NCBI GenBank assembly: GCA_963701435.1
Contig: CAVPAL010000006.1
Coordinates: 496,001-560,000, forward strand
DNA from: JAACFF01 sp963701435
Lineage (GTDB): Bacteria > Chloroflexota > Anaerolineae > Promineifilales > Promineifilaceae
Length of the DNA stretch: 64,000 bases
Direction: 5' to 3'
Shown: positions 1 through 8,644 of the stretch, piece after piece
How the letters are laid out: every line of letters begins with the position of its first letter
Position numbering within the stretch: the stretch's first letter is position 1
Notes under the pieces: model-generated
The model's database searches: none
What the model was told of the DNA's origin: nothing
What the model saw: the letters and a program-made list of their open reading frames with translations, nothing else
Program-made: the position numbers and the translations under genes

Positions 1-2
1 GC

Positions 3-401
3 CATGCCCGCACCGTGCTGGGCGAAATTCGCCGCTTACAACTGATGCCCGATGAAGAGCTAATGACCTACGCCAAAAACATCGGCGCACCCTATGCGCT
101 GGTGAAGGAAACCAAAGAACTGGGGCGTCTGCCGGTGGTCAACTTTGCTGCCGGTGGCATCGCCACCCCGGCTGATGCAGCCTTGATGATGCAAATTGGC
201 GTCGACGGCGTCTTTGTCGGCTCTGGCATCTTCAAGAGCGGCAATCCGGCCGAGCGCGCCAAAGCGATCGTGGAAGCAACCACCCATTTCAATAACCCGG
301 AAATTCTGGCCAAAGTCAGCGAAAATCTGGGCGAACCAATGGTCGGCATCAACGTCAGCAGCCTGCCGGAAAGCGAACAGTTGGCGACGCGCGGTTGGTA
401 A
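3..401 (+). CDS. pdxS: Pyridoxal 5'-phosphate synthase subunit PdxS (3' part)
   Basis: This is the C-terminal 132 residues of PdxS, the (beta/alpha)8-barrel lyase subunit that builds pyridoxal phosphate from ribose 5-phosphate, glyceraldehyde 3-phosphate and ammonia. The reading frame is open from the window edge, so the start lies upstream. Family hallmarks are VNFAAGGIATPADAALMM followed by GVDGVFVGSGIFKS, the phosphate-binding end of the barrel, and a C-terminal tail ending SEQLATRGW. Full-length PdxS is about 290 residues, so a little under half is present. The next gene, 74 bp downstream on the same strand, is the glutaminase partner pdxT, as in most bacteria with the deoxyxylulose-independent B6 pathway. 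Identification is firm. Confidence 0.96.
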   Translation, partial: HARTVLGEIRRLQLMPDEELMTYAKNIGAPYALVKETKELGRLPVVNFAAGGIATPADAALMMQIGVDGVFVGSGIFKSGNPAERAKAIVEATTHFNNPEILAKVSENLGEPMVGINVSSLPESEQLATRGW

Positions 402-475
402 TGCTTTGGGGCTGTAAAGTGGCAGCGTAGCAAAGCCGCAACCCGGCCGCTTTGCCGCTGTGCAAACGATAGCTT

Positions 476-1069
476 ATGAAAATTGGCGTTTTAGCCTTGC
501 AAGGCGCGTTTATTGAGCACATTCAAATTCTACAGAAGTTGGGTGTGGAAACAGTTGAAGTGCGGTTGCCGGAAGAACTGGTGGAGCTGGATGGTCTGAT
601 CATTCCCGGCGGCGAAAGCACGACGATTGGCAAGTTGGCTGTGATGTATGGCTTCATGGAACCATTGCGTCATTTTGCTCAGGAAAAAGCGTTGTGGGGC
701 ACCTGCGCCGGGATGATCTTTATGGCTAAAGAGATTGGCATGGATCAACCGCTGCTGGGTATCATGGATATTGTGGTAGAGCGCAATGCATTTGGCCGGC
801 AGGTGGACAGCTTTGAAACCGGTCTGGAAGTGCCTGTGTTGAACAATGGCCAGGTAAAATCCTTTCCGGCAGTTTTTATTCGCGCGCCGCGCCTGGTTGA
901 GGCCAAAGGTGATGCGAAGGTGATTGCACGGCTGGCGGACGGAACGGCCGTTGCTGCCCAGCAAGGTCAATGGCTGGTCACATCGTTCCATCCTGAACTG
1001 ACCGGTGATCCCCGATTCCATCAATACTTTTTAAAATTAGCCGGGCAGGCAGAAAAAAACAAAGCGTGA
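476..1069 (+). CDS. pdxT: Pyridoxal 5'-phosphate synthase glutaminase subunit PdxT
   Basis: PdxT hydrolyses glutamine and channels ammonia to PdxS. The 197-residue length is typical. The class I amidotransferase triad is visible: nucleophile Cys78 in GTCAGM, and His172/Glu174 in SFHPELT near the C-terminus. The PGGEST segment (residues 45-49) is the oxyanion-side motif typical of PdxT. The ATG at 476 begins the conserved MKIGVLALQGAF start. The stop codon lies inside the 5' arm of a strong hairpin (1064-1100) that separates this gene from the convergent histidine kinase. It probably forms an operon with pdxS. Confidence 0.97.
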   Translation: MKIGVLALQGAFIEHIQILQKLGVETVEVRLPEELVELDGLIIPGGESTTIGKLAVMYGFMEPLRHFAQEKALWGTCAGMIFMAKEIGMDQPLLGIMDIVVERNAFGRQVDSFETGLEVPVLNNGQVKSFPAVFIRAPRLVEAKGDAKVIARLADGTAVAAQQGQWLVTSFHPELTGDPRFHQYFLKLAGQAEKNKA

Positions 1070-1100
1070 ATCGTGACCAGCTTTCGATCACGATTCACGC
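1053..1100 (-). terminator. Rho-independent terminator of the histidine kinase gene
   Basis: A perfect 13-bp stem (1064-1076 with 1088-1100) has an 11-nt loop. Read on the minus strand it is followed by a T-rich run (1053-1063), so it terminates the histidine kinase transcript. On the plus strand it lacks a U tract, but the hairpin overlaps the pdxT stop codon and may protect that 3' end. Confidence 0.85.
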
Positions 1101-1125
1101 TTCAAGCCCACACTAATTATTTACA

Positions 1126-2238
1126 CTATTGCATTTGGGGCATCACCACGGTAAAGGTCGCTCCCTTTTCCGGATTATTCTCGGCCCAGATACGGCCGTT
1201 ATGCTGAACAATAATTCCGTGTGCAATATACAAACCCAGGCCGGTTCCCTGCCCGCTGGGTTTTGTCGTAAAGAAAGGCTCAAAAATTTTTTCCAACCAT
1301 TCAGGTCGAATGCCGTGCCCTTCATCGCGCACTGAAAACGCCAAGTGCGCGGGCGGCAGCTTGCCGTTACCCGCTGCGTCGGGATTGGTCACAAGCAGTG
1401 ACCAAAACTTAACATATATCCTGCCGCCATCGGGCTGCATCGCGTCGCGCGCGTTAATCAATAGATTTACCAAAACCTGAATAATGCGATTGTGGTCGCA
1501 CACAACTGAACGCACTGTGTCTGGCAAATTGACCTCAATATTGACGTTAGCCTGTTTGCGAAACTGCTGCTCAACCAGCATCAACGCGTCACGTACAATC
1601 ATTTCCACATCGGTTACAGCCATCTCGGGACCATCCAGGTGGGCATAATTGCGCAATACTTCGACGATGCGCGCGCTGCGAAAGGCGCTTTGTTCTATTA
1701 AATCGATATAACGCAGCAGTTGTTTTTGATCAAGATTGTTTTCTTGCGCTTCATACAGCAAATTGCCGCAAATTGCTGTGATAATGCTCAGGGGATTAGT
1801 GAGTTCGTGCGCCACGCTGGCTGTAAGCGTGCCAACGCCGGCCAAACGTTGTGTATGCAGTAAGGCATTATTCATGCGTTCTAATTCGGCCGTTTCCATC
1901 ACTGATATAAGTCTGTCGCCGTCAACCGGTAACGCAACAGGCATGACGGTTAATGTCACACCGATTTCATGCCCATCATGATGCGCTATGATGAGTTCAT
2001 GCCGGTCTGATTCCCTCCAATCTTTCGGCAACGGCCGTTCTGTTCCACATAACATCTGTATTGAGTGTCCCTGCAAAGTCAAATTCTCATAACCCAACAT
2101 GGAATACACCACAGGGCTGGCATAAGAAATTTTTCCCTGGGCGTCAACAACCAAAAAGGCTTCTGTCACATGCTGTCCGTTGAAATCGCAAAATTGCAAA
2201 TAGCTACCTCTTTTTATTTTGGAGAGTGACTGTAGCAT
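1126..2238 (-). CDS. Orphan soluble PAS-domain sensor histidine kinase
   Basis: This 370-residue cytoplasmic sensor kinase has no predicted membrane segment. A PAS domain covers about residues 20-120 (AFLVVDAQGKISYASPVVYSM). It is followed by a HisKA dimerisation domain with the phospho-acceptor His144 in SVAHELTNPLSI, then an HATPase domain with the N box INARDAM (261-267), G1 box DEGHGI (305-310), F box FFTTKP (322-327) and G2 box GTGLGL (331-336). All catalytic boxes are intact. No response regulator gene is adjacent, so the partner must be encoded elsewhere. No clear ribosome-binding site precedes the ATG at 2238, leaving the start somewhat uncertain. The signal sensed cannot be told from sequence. 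Confidence 0.9.
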   Translation of the reverse strand: MLQSLSKIKRGSYLQFCDFNGQHVTEAFLVVDAQGKISYASPVVYSMLGYENLTLQGHSIQMLCGTERPLPKDWRESDRHELIIAHHDGHEIGVTLTVMPVALPVDGDRLISVMETAELERMNNALLHTQRLAGVGTLTASVAHELTNPLSIITAICGNLLYEAQENNLDQKQLLRYIDLIEQSAFRSARIVEVLRNYAHLDGPEMAVTDVEMIVRDALMLVEQQFRKQANVNIEVNLPDTVRSVVCDHNRIIQVLVNLLINARDAMQPDGGRIYVKFWSLLVTNPDAAGNGKLPPAHLAFSVRDEGHGIRPEWLEKIFEPFFTTKPSGQGTGLGLYIAHGIIVQHNGRIWAENNPEKGATFTVVMPQMQ

Positions 2239-2684
2239 ACGCGAGCGCCGGAATCACGTCCGTATGTGAGCCGTAAATTAGGTGTGAAGGAGCCGTGAAC
2301 GCTCTGGAGGATAATTTTGGCGCTGCATACACCAAAGGGAATTGGCTTGTACAGCAATCGGCAAACCGCAAACAGTTTTTCAATGTCACCTCAATTGGAA
2401 ATCGATCGTTTGGCAGAGCAATTCACAGAAAATTTCATGTTGTTGTTATTCAGAAATTCCCTGCGAATTAACCGCAAAAACTGTGATTTAGCCCGAGAAA
2501 TTAGAATCTGATAGATTCTGAGAGTTAAGAGCTTGTAGAACGGTTTGAGGATAAGCGGTTCAAACGATAGAATTGGTAATGATCAATAGATGAAATATTA
2601 CGCATTGCATGTGAACACATAATTTGGCTTGATATTCCAGATGAATAACAATTGACATGCGCGCGGATGCAGAGGAGAATTTTT
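2239..2684. other. Intergenic region with a 17-bp palindrome; no gene seen
   Basis: 446 bp lie between the divergent kinase and oxoamine synthase genes. Short open frames here lack coding character. A 7-3-7 palindrome at 2503-2519 (AGAATCT, spacer, AGATTCT) is a possible operator. The segment around 2525 resembles one at 24145 (GTTAAGAGNTTGTAGA). A ribosome-binding site AGAGGAGA at 2671-2678 belongs to the next gene. I see nothing else that I can support. Confidence 0.5.
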
Positions 2685-3890
2685 ATGATTGGAGAAACAA
2701 CCAGCCCACCATTAACCCCAGACCTGTTATGGCCAATTGAGGAATATAAAGAAAAAGGGTTATATTTTTATCTGGAAGCCACACGCGATCTGCTGCCAAA
2801 CGGCCACGTTAACATCGTCGATCATGGCGAAATGATTATGTTGGGCGGCTATTCTTACCTTGGTTTGATTGGTCATCCCAAAATCAACGCGGCAGCCAAA
2901 GCGGCCGTGGACAAATACGGCACCGGAACCTATGGCGTGCGCCTGCTGGCCGGCACCTTAGAACTACACAACGAGTTGGAAGACCGCATTGCCAAATTCA
3001 AACAGGCAGAAGCGGCCATAACCATGTCCAGCGGTTATGTGACGAACCTGGCCACAATATCCTCGCTGCTGCGCAAAGGAGATACTGTTATTTGCGACAA
3101 ACTCAACCATGCCAGCATTGTCGACGGCTGTCTTTTGGCAATGGCCAAATTTGTACGCTTCCGCCACAACGACATGGAACACCTGGAGCGCCGCCTGAAA
3201 GAAGCCAACCCAAACGGCCGTAAACTGGTCATAGCCGACGCCGTCTTCAGCATGGATGGCGATATTATAGACCTGCCGGGTATGGTTGAGGTGTGCAAAA
3301 AATATGGCGCTTACTTGATGATTGATGAGGCCCACTCCGTCGGCGTCATTGGCAAAACCGGACATGGCATTGAAGAGCATTTTGGGTTGCCGCCTGACTG
3401 CGTCGATATCAAGATGGGAACTCTGAGCAAAACGATTCCCAGCGCCGGCGGTTATGTGGCCGGCAATAAAGACCTCATTAATTTCCTGAAGCATGAAGCG
3501 CGCGCCTTTATTTTTTCAGCCGCAATTCCGCCAGCATCGGCCGGCGCCGCCATGGCTGCATTTGATGTGATTGAAGAAGAACAGTGGCGCGTGGAGAAAA
3601 TTCAGACCAATTACAAACGTTTTGCCGATAAGTTGAAAAGCGCTGGCTTCAACCTGCTCTTTACTGAAACGGCCATTGTACCGGTGGTTTGCGGCTCCAC
3701 GCCCGCGGCCGCCAGCCTGGCAAAATATTGCCGCGATCGCGACATTTTTGTGCAGGCAATTATTTCGCCGGTTGTACCCGAAGGTTTGGCGCGCCTGCGC
3801 GCCTGCATATCCGCCGCCCACACGCTGGATGATATTGATTACTGTGCAAATGTCATCATAGACGGTGGTCGCGAGTTAGGGATCATTTAG
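2685..3890 (+). CDS. Alpha-oxoamine synthase (AONS/KBL/serine palmitoyltransferase family)
   Basis: This PLP-dependent enzyme decarboxylatively condenses an amino acid with an acyl-CoA. The 401-residue length fits the family. The PLP lysine is Lys249 in MGTLSKTIPSAGG. The Asp214/His217 pair in MIDEAHSVG and His142 in LNHASI bind or stack on the cofactor. The start at 2685 is chosen because AGGAGA lies just upstream; an earlier in-frame TTG at 2652 has no such site. The SAGGYVAG segment and long N-terminus resemble serine palmitoyltransferase or CAI-1-type synthases as much as BioF. No biotin, threonine-degradation or sphingolipid genes are nearby, so the substrate is left open. A strong terminator follows. 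Confidence 0.88.
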   Translation: MIGETTSPPLTPDLLWPIEEYKEKGLYFYLEATRDLLPNGHVNIVDHGEMIMLGGYSYLGLIGHPKINAAAKAAVDKYGTGTYGVRLLAGTLELHNELEDRIAKFKQAEAAITMSSGYVTNLATISSLLRKGDTVICDKLNHASIVDGCLLAMAKFVRFRHNDMEHLERRLKEANPNGRKLVIADAVFSMDGDIIDLPGMVEVCKKYGAYLMIDEAHSVGVIGKTGHGIEEHFGLPPDCVDIKMGTLSKTIPSAGGYVAGNKDLINFLKHEARAFIFSAAIPPASAGAAMAAFDVIEEEQWRVEKIQTNYKRFADKLKSAGFNLLFTETAIVPVVCGSTPAAASLAKYCRDRDIFVQAIISPVVPEGLARLRACISAAHTLDDIDYCANVIIDGGRELGII

Positions 3891-3923
3891 GTACCAACCG
3901 GGATTAATCGTTTTACATTGATC

Positions 3924-3962
3924 AAAAAACTCTCATCAAATTGTATTGATGAGAGTTTTTTT
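3924..3962 (+). terminator. Rho-independent terminator
   Basis: A 16-bp A/T-flanked stem (AAAAAACTCTCATCAA with its complement at 3946-3961, loop of 6-7 nt) ends in a T run. It lies 33 bp after the oxoamine synthase stop and separates it from the gntR promoter. The A-rich left side makes it potentially bidirectional. Confidence 0.9.
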
Positions 3963-3977
3963 ATTGCCCAACTCATG

Positions 3978-4006
3978 TTGCCCACGGCCTCCAACTATGC
4001 TACAAT
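3978..4006 (+). promoter_or_regulatory. Sigma70-type promoter of the GntR regulator
   Basis: A -35 box TTGCCC (3978-3983) is followed by a 17-bp spacer and a -10 box TACAAT (4001-4006). The predicted start of transcription is near 4013, 41 nt before the ATG at 4054. Confidence 0.65.
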
Positions 4007-4053
4007 TTTTATTGATTGAATTTATTCTATTTATTAGATAAATCGAATCTATT

Positions 4054-4770
4054 ATGCGATTAACTAATCTTGATTCCCCTTTTCTAAAATATGTCGTTGA
4101 CAATGAATTTGTCCCTGGGGATCGTTTGCCCACGCTCAATAAAATAGGGGATGAATTGGGTGTCAGCGTGGGCAAATTACGGGAACAGCTAGAAGTTGGC
4201 CGCAGCTTAGGCGTTGTTTCGGTTAAACCCCGCCTCGGGGTTCAGCGAGAGGCCTTCGATTTTTCACGCGTTGTACTAAATGGTGTTTTGTTCAGTCTGG
4301 CAACCGGCGAGGCCAGTTTTGAGCAGTTTAGCCAGCTTCGCCAGGTCATCGAACTTGGATGCTGGCATGAAGCCGTTGCTTTGCTAACAGATGAAGACAA
4401 GATAAATCTGGAATTGTTAGTCGCCAAAGCATGGGACAGACTGCGCGGGCAGCCCATTCACATTCCGAATGCAGAACACCGCGCTTTTCACCTGACGATT
4501 TTTAGTCGTTTGGAAAACCCTTTTGTTCAAGGTTTGCTGGAAGCATATTGGGAAGCGTATGAAGCCAGCGAGCTGACGCGATTTGCCAGCTATGCGTATT
4601 GGGTTGAAGTATGGGAGTATCACGAAAAGATTGTTAAACGTTTAATGGTAAATGATTACATTGAGGGGCGCGCCTTGTTAAAGGAACATTTTGGATTATT
4701 ACGCCCATCACCCACTGTGACATCCAAATCGAACTCGACATCATCGTCAAGTTCAATGAACCGTGTTTAG
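4054..4770 (+). CDS. GntR/FadR-family transcriptional regulator (FCD domain)
   Basis: This 238-residue regulator has an N-terminal winged helix (about residues 10-65, with GDRLPTLNKIGDELGVSVGKLREQLEVGRSLGVV) and an all-helical FCD ligand domain (about 85-220). A helical AEHRAFHLTIFSRLENPFV segment is typical of FCD proteins that bind carboxylates. A Ser/Thr-rich tail ends the protein. It lies 26 bp upstream of korA and has its own promoter, so control of the korAB genes by a 2-oxoacid or related carboxylate is the likely role (inference from position). No convincing Shine-Dalgarno sequence precedes the ATG. Confidence 0.87.
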   Translation: MRLTNLDSPFLKYVVDNEFVPGDRLPTLNKIGDELGVSVGKLREQLEVGRSLGVVSVKPRLGVQREAFDFSRVVLNGVLFSLATGEASFEQFSQLRQVIELGCWHEAVALLTDEDKINLELLVAKAWDRLRGQPIHIPNAEHRAFHLTIFSRLENPFVQGLLEAYWEAYEASELTRFASYAYWVEVWEYHEKIVKRLMVNDYIEGRALLKEHFGLLRPSPTVTSKSNSTSSSSSMNRV

Positions 4771-4796
4771 CCATTTTTTATCAAAGGAGAGATGAT

Positions 4797-6626
4797 ATGG
4801 GACTCGTGGATGCTGCACCGGATAACAGCCCGGTGGCAGAAACACAACCGGTCATCAACGATTTTTCCATCGTGGTGGCCACAGCCAATGGCACAGGTAG
4901 TCAAACCGCCAATCTGGCGCTTTTGCGTGCCTTTTTTAAAATGGGGATTCCTGTAAATGGGAAAAATATTTTCCCGTCCAATATTCAAGGGCTGCCTACC
5001 TGGTATCACATTCGCGTGAGTCATCAAGGGTATGTAGCGCGCAAAGAAATTTCGGAGATTTTGGTTGCATTTAATCAGGTAACCGTAGACGAAGATATTA
5101 AGGAGCTGCCGGCAGGTGGGATGTGTTTATATAACGCTGATTGGCGCAGCGTGCCGGAGCGGGATGATGTCACCATGTATGGTGTGCCTGTAAACCAGTT
5201 TGTGGCCAAAACAGGCATGAAAGGCAAACTGCGTGATTACATTGCCAATATGGTTTATGTTGGCGCTCTGGCGTATCTGCTCAATATTCCATTGGAATAT
5301 ATTGATGATGCGCTCAATTATCATTTCAAGGGGCGCCGTAAGCTGGTGGATTCTAATATGGATATGGTTAACGTCGCTTACGAATGGGCCGGCGAAAACT
5401 TTACCAAAACCGATCCTTACACTGTGACCCCAATGAATGAGACCGCCGGCATGATCATGATGACCGGCAATGAAGCGGCCGGTTTAGGCGCTGTTTATGG
5501 CGGCGTATCTTTTGCGGCCTGGTATCCGATCACGCCTTCAACAAGCGTGATAGATGCGCTCAACAGTTACCTTCCCATCTTGCGCAAGGACAAAGAAACC
5601 GGTATCAACACCTTTTCTGTCGTGCAGGCGGAAGACGAGCTGGCTGCAATTGGGATGCTGCTTGGCGCCGGCTGGGCAGGCGCGCGCGCCATGACAGCCA
5701 CTTCTGGCCCCGGTTTGTCGTTGATGGCCGAATTTGCAGGCTTAGGTTATTTTGCGGAAATTCCAGCCGTGATCTGGGATATTCAGCGGGTTGGCCCCAG
5801 TACCGGCCTACCCACGCGAACCGGCCAGGGCGACATCATTTTTACTTATTATTTAGGCCACGGCGATACCAAAAATGTCATTTTGCTGCCCTCTACTATT
5901 AAAGAATGTTTCGAGTTTGGCACGACTTCATTCAATCTGGCCGATGAGCTGCAAATGCCGATCTTTGTACTCAGCGATCTTGACCTGGGGATGAATAACT
6001 GGATGTCGGAGCCATTTGAATATCCCAGCGAGCCGATTAAACGGGGCAAGGTGCTTACGGCCGAAGAGGTGCAGGAAAAGGGGTTCGCACGTTACCGGGA
6101 TATTGATGGTGATGGCGTAGGCTACCGCACGCTGCCAGGCACGGATCATCCGCGCGCGGCTTATTTTACACGGGGAACCGGACATGATGACCGCGCCGTT
6201 TACAGTGAAAAACCGGAAATATGGGTCGAAAATATGAATCGTATCATGCGTAAGTTTGAAACGGCGCGCAAACTGGTTCCCGGCCCGGTGGTTGAAACGA
6301 TCAAAGACGCCGAAATCGGATTCCTTTATTACGGTACCAGCCGCTTTGCTATTGAAGAAGCACGCGACCGGCTGGCAGCAAAGAATGTCAAAACAAGCGC
6401 CATGCGTCTGCGTGCATTACCGATTAATAGTGAGGTTGAAGATTTTGTTGCCCGACATGACCGTGTATATGTGATTGAGTTAAATCGGGATGGGCAAATG
6501 CACACAATTTTACAGTCGGAATTACCAAAATTGGCCACGAAGCTCATTTCGGTCGCATTCATGGACGGCATGCCTTTAACAGCGCGCTGGATTGTGGAAA
6601 CGATTGAGGCTAAGGAGCAAGCATAA
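4797..6626 (+). CDS. korA: 2-oxoacid:ferredoxin oxidoreductase, fused gamma-alpha subunit
   Basis: This is the large subunit of a 2-oxoacid:ferredoxin oxidoreductase, which oxidatively decarboxylates 2-oxoglutarate or a related 2-oxoacid to acyl-CoA with ferredoxin as electron acceptor. The 609 residues carry an N-terminal gamma domain (about 20-200, starting DFSIVVATANGTGSQTAN) and an alpha domain with GNEAAGLGAVYGGVSFAAWYPITPST (about 225-250), the typical pyrimidine-binding start. The ATATSGPGLSLMAEFAGLG-type segment around 305-320 and the C-terminal FMDGMPLTARWI fit the KorA group. AAGGAGAGATGAT precedes the ATG. The beta subunit follows after one base, and a GntR regulator precedes it. 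Substrate preference cannot be read from sequence alone. Confidence 0.93.
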   Translation: MGLVDAAPDNSPVAETQPVINDFSIVVATANGTGSQTANLALLRAFFKMGIPVNGKNIFPSNIQGLPTWYHIRVSHQGYVARKEISEILVAFNQVTVDEDIKELPAGGMCLYNADWRSVPERDDVTMYGVPVNQFVAKTGMKGKLRDYIANMVYVGALAYLLNIPLEYIDDALNYHFKGRRKLVDSNMDMVNVAYEWAGENFTKTDPYTVTPMNETAGMIMMTGNEAAGLGAVYGGVSFAAWYPITPSTSVIDALNSYLPILRKDKETGINTFSVVQAEDELAAIGMLLGAGWAGARAMTATSGPGLSLMAEFAGLGYFAEIPAVIWDIQRVGPSTGLPTRTGQGDIIFTYYLGHGDTKNVILLPSTIKECFEFGTTSFNLADELQMPIFVLSDLDLGMNNWMSEPFEYPSEPIKRGKVLTAEEVQEKGFARYRDIDGDGVGYRTLPGTDHPRAAYFTRGTGHDDRAVYSEKPEIWVENMNRIMRKFETARKLVPGPVVETIKDAEIGFLYYGTSRFAIEEARDRLAAKNVKTSAMRLRALPINSEVEDFVARHDRVYVIELNRDGQMHTILQSELPKLATKLISVAFMDGMPLTARWIVETIEAKEQA

Positions 6627-6627
6627 A

Positions 6628-7671
6628 ATGGGAACAAGAGCAAGACCACAAAGTATTAATCTAGCCGGCCTGACCAAAAATGATTATAAAGGACAGCCGA
6701 CGACGTTGTGCAACGGCTGCGGGCATAATTCGATTGCCAATCAAATTGTTCAAGTCGCATATGAATTAAATATCCGCCCGCATGAAATTATCAAATTGAG
6801 CGGTATCGGCTGCTCCAGCAAGTCGCCTGCTTATTTCCTGGGCATGTCGCATGGCTTCAACGCACTCCACGGCCGTATGCCATCCATTGCAACCGGCGCT
6901 CTAATGGCCAATCATACATTAAAAGCCATTGGCGTGAGCGGCGACGGCGATACGGCCAGCATCGGGATGGGGCAGTTTAAACATCTGATGCGCCGTAATG
7001 TACGCTTGGTGTATATCGTTGAAAACAATGGCGTCTATGGTCTTACCAAAGGGCAGTTTTCCGCCACGGCTGATGAAGGGCAAGAACTGAAATATGCCGG
7101 TCGCAACGAGCTGCCGGCGATTGATATTTGTATGGAAGCAATTATGGCGGGCGCCGGTTTTGTGGCGCGTTCATTTTCCGGCGACGCCAAACAGGTGCGT
7201 GAATTATTGAAGGCGGCCTTAAGCCATCGCGGCACGGCCGTTCTCGATATCATCAGCCCGTGTGTGGCCTTTAATAATGTGGATACATCCACTAAAAGCT
7301 ACAGTTACGGCCGTGACCATGAAGCGCCGCTGCATGATTTCGGCTGGGTGCCGCCGGCGGATGAAATTCAAGTTGAAGCGTTCGAGCCGGGTGAGATGCG
7401 CGATATCGAGATGCATGACGGATCGCATATTCGCCTGCGCCGCCTGGATTCTGATTATGATCCGACCGACAAAATGCAGGCGTTGACGCTGCTGCACAGA
7501 GCCGAAGAAGAGCATGAATTGATTACGGGGTTGATTTATTTTAATCCTGACCGTGAATCGCTGGCTGAGGCGTCGGATTTGCCGGAAACGCCGCTGGCGC
7601 TGCTGCCAGATGAGGCGCTGCGTCCTTCCAAACAATCGCTGGAAGCGTTAATGCTGGATTTGCAGCGGTAA
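6628..7671 (+). CDS. korB: 2-oxoacid:ferredoxin oxidoreductase, beta subunit
   Basis: The thiamine-diphosphate-binding beta subunit has 347 residues. CNGCGHNS and GIGCSSKS supply three of the cysteines expected for the single [4Fe-4S] cluster. GDGDTASIGMGQFKHLMRRN and IVENNGVYGLTKGQ form the ThDP/Mg site, and a further cysteine (ISPCVAFNN) can complete the cluster. The ATG at 6628 directly follows the korA stop (TAA, then ATG), indicating translational coupling. An upstream in-frame ATG at 6592 lies inside korA and is less likely. A C-terminal extension of about 60 residues after the ThDP core is usual in this subfamily. Transcription runs toward the convergent livF gene. Confidence 0.93.
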   Translation: MGTRARPQSINLAGLTKNDYKGQPTTLCNGCGHNSIANQIVQVAYELNIRPHEIIKLSGIGCSSKSPAYFLGMSHGFNALHGRMPSIATGALMANHTLKAIGVSGDGDTASIGMGQFKHLMRRNVRLVYIVENNGVYGLTKGQFSATADEGQELKYAGRNELPAIDICMEAIMAGAGFVARSFSGDAKQVRELLKAALSHRGTAVLDIISPCVAFNNVDTSTKSYSYGRDHEAPLHDFGWVPPADEIQVEAFEPGEMRDIEMHDGSHIRLRRLDSDYDPTDKMQALTLLHRAEEEHELITGLIYFNPDRESLAEASDLPETPLALLPDEALRPSKQSLEALMLDLQR

Positions 7672-7796
7672 CAAGAATCTTTTTAACGATACAGATCGTT
7701 CATACAACCAAGCCTGAGCTTGTATAGATACCTTTCGGCCGTTTCTGTTATGTGATGGGAACGGCCGTTTCTGATCTCACCCCGATTACCTCCGGA
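7672..7796. other. Convergent intergenic spacer
   Basis: 125 bp lie between converging korB and livF. There is a small inverted repeat AACGAT-ACAG-ATCGTT (7683-7698). CGGCCGTTTCTG occurs twice as a direct repeat, the second time as a full ACGGCCGT palindrome. No clear U-tract terminator is seen. Confidence 0.45.
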
Positions 7797-8591
7797 TCAA
7801 CCCAGCCAGCGTTTGCGGCGTTTGTAATGTTTTACGTCGCGATAACTTTTGCGCTCACCAACCTGCGTCAAGCCCAAATAAAACTCTTTAATGTCGGCAT
7901 TTTTTGCCAATTGCTCTGCGGGGCCGTCAAGGACGATACGGCCGTTTTCCATCACATACGCATAATCTGCCACTTGCAAAGCGACATTGGCATTTTGCTC
8001 CACAATCAACAACGAGACGCCCGACTCCACGTTGATGCGCCGGATAATCTCAAAAATATCCTGCACCAGCAGCGGCGCCAGCCCCAGCGACGGCTCATCC
8101 AGCAGCATCAGGCGCGGTCTGGCCATCAGCGCGCGCCCAATCGCCACCATCTGCTGCTCGCCCCCTGACAAGTATCCGGCCGTTCGACTCCGCAATTCTT
8201 TTAGAGGCGGAAAATAATCATAAACCTGTTCAAGCAGATGTTTCGTTTCACCGCGGTTGGCATTAATCAATGCGCCCGTGCGTAAATTCTCCTCGGTCGT
8301 CAAATGCTGGAAGAGGCGGCGCCCTTCCAGCACCTGCACAATGCCCAGGCGCGTGACTTCTTCCGCTTTCATTTTATCCAGACGCTGGCCGTCAAACTCA
8401 ATCCCGCCGCGCGTCACTTTACCATTTTCACGCAGCAGCAAGCCGGAAACACTCTTGAGCGTGGTCGATTTGCCGGCGCCATTGGCCCCCAACAGTGACA
8501 CAATTTGTCCCTGTTCAACGGCCAGCGAAATCCCGCGTAAAACCAGAATAACGTCGCTGTAGACAACTTCGATGTTGTTGATTGTGAGCAT
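7797..8591 (-). CDS. livF: Branched-chain amino-acid-type ABC transporter ATPase LivF
   Basis: This is one of the two ATPases of a HAAT-family importer on the cytoplasmic face. Walker A GANGAGKST, ABC signature LSGGEQQMVAIGRAL, Walker B LMLLDEPSLGLAP and the switch histidine region (VEQNANVAL, with the Gln-Asn typical of LivF) are all present. The length with the start at 8591 is 264 residues. Longer in-frame starts at 8687 would overlap the binding-protein gene and lack conservation. It is the last gene of the livG-ligase-livH-livM-binding protein-livF operon. Its Shine-Dalgarno AGGAAGG lies in the 3' arm of a hairpin (8602-8632), suggesting reduced translation relative to the binding protein. 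Confidence 0.95.
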   Translation of the reverse strand: MLTINNIEVVYSDVILVLRGISLAVEQGQIVSLLGANGAGKSTTLKSVSGLLLRENGKVTRGGIEFDGQRLDKMKAEEVTRLGIVQVLEGRRLFQHLTTEENLRTGALINANRGETKHLLEQVYDYFPPLKELRSRTAGYLSGGEQQMVAIGRALMARPRLMLLDEPSLGLAPLLVQDIFEIIRRINVESGVSLLIVEQNANVALQVADYAYVMENGRIVLDGPAEQLAKNADIKEFYLGLTQVGERKSYRDVKHYKRRKRWLG

Positions 8592-8601
8592 GTTTGAGAC
8601 A

Positions 8602-8632
8602 CCTTCCTGGAAGCTGTTAGCCTCCAGGAAGG
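8602..8632 (-). promoter_or_regulatory. Hairpin occluding the livF ribosome-binding site
   Basis: A perfect 10-bp stem (CCTTCCTGGA at 8602-8611 with its complement at 8623-8632; 11-nt loop) lies between the binding-protein stop and the livF ATG. On the minus-strand transcript the livF Shine-Dalgarno GGAAGG sits in the downstream arm. No U tract follows, so it is more likely an mRNA-stability or translation-control hairpin than a terminator. Confidence 0.6.
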
Positions 8633-8644
8633 AAAAATAGGATG

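Noticed and set aside
2239..2640. A degenerate hairpin-element copy (AACCGCAAAAACTG and similar stretches)
   Set aside because: The similarity is short and lacks both the AGGTAA end and the central palindrome.
2652..2684. TTG 2652 as the start of the oxoamine synthase
   Set aside because: The ATG at 2685 has a good AGGAGA site and matches family length better.
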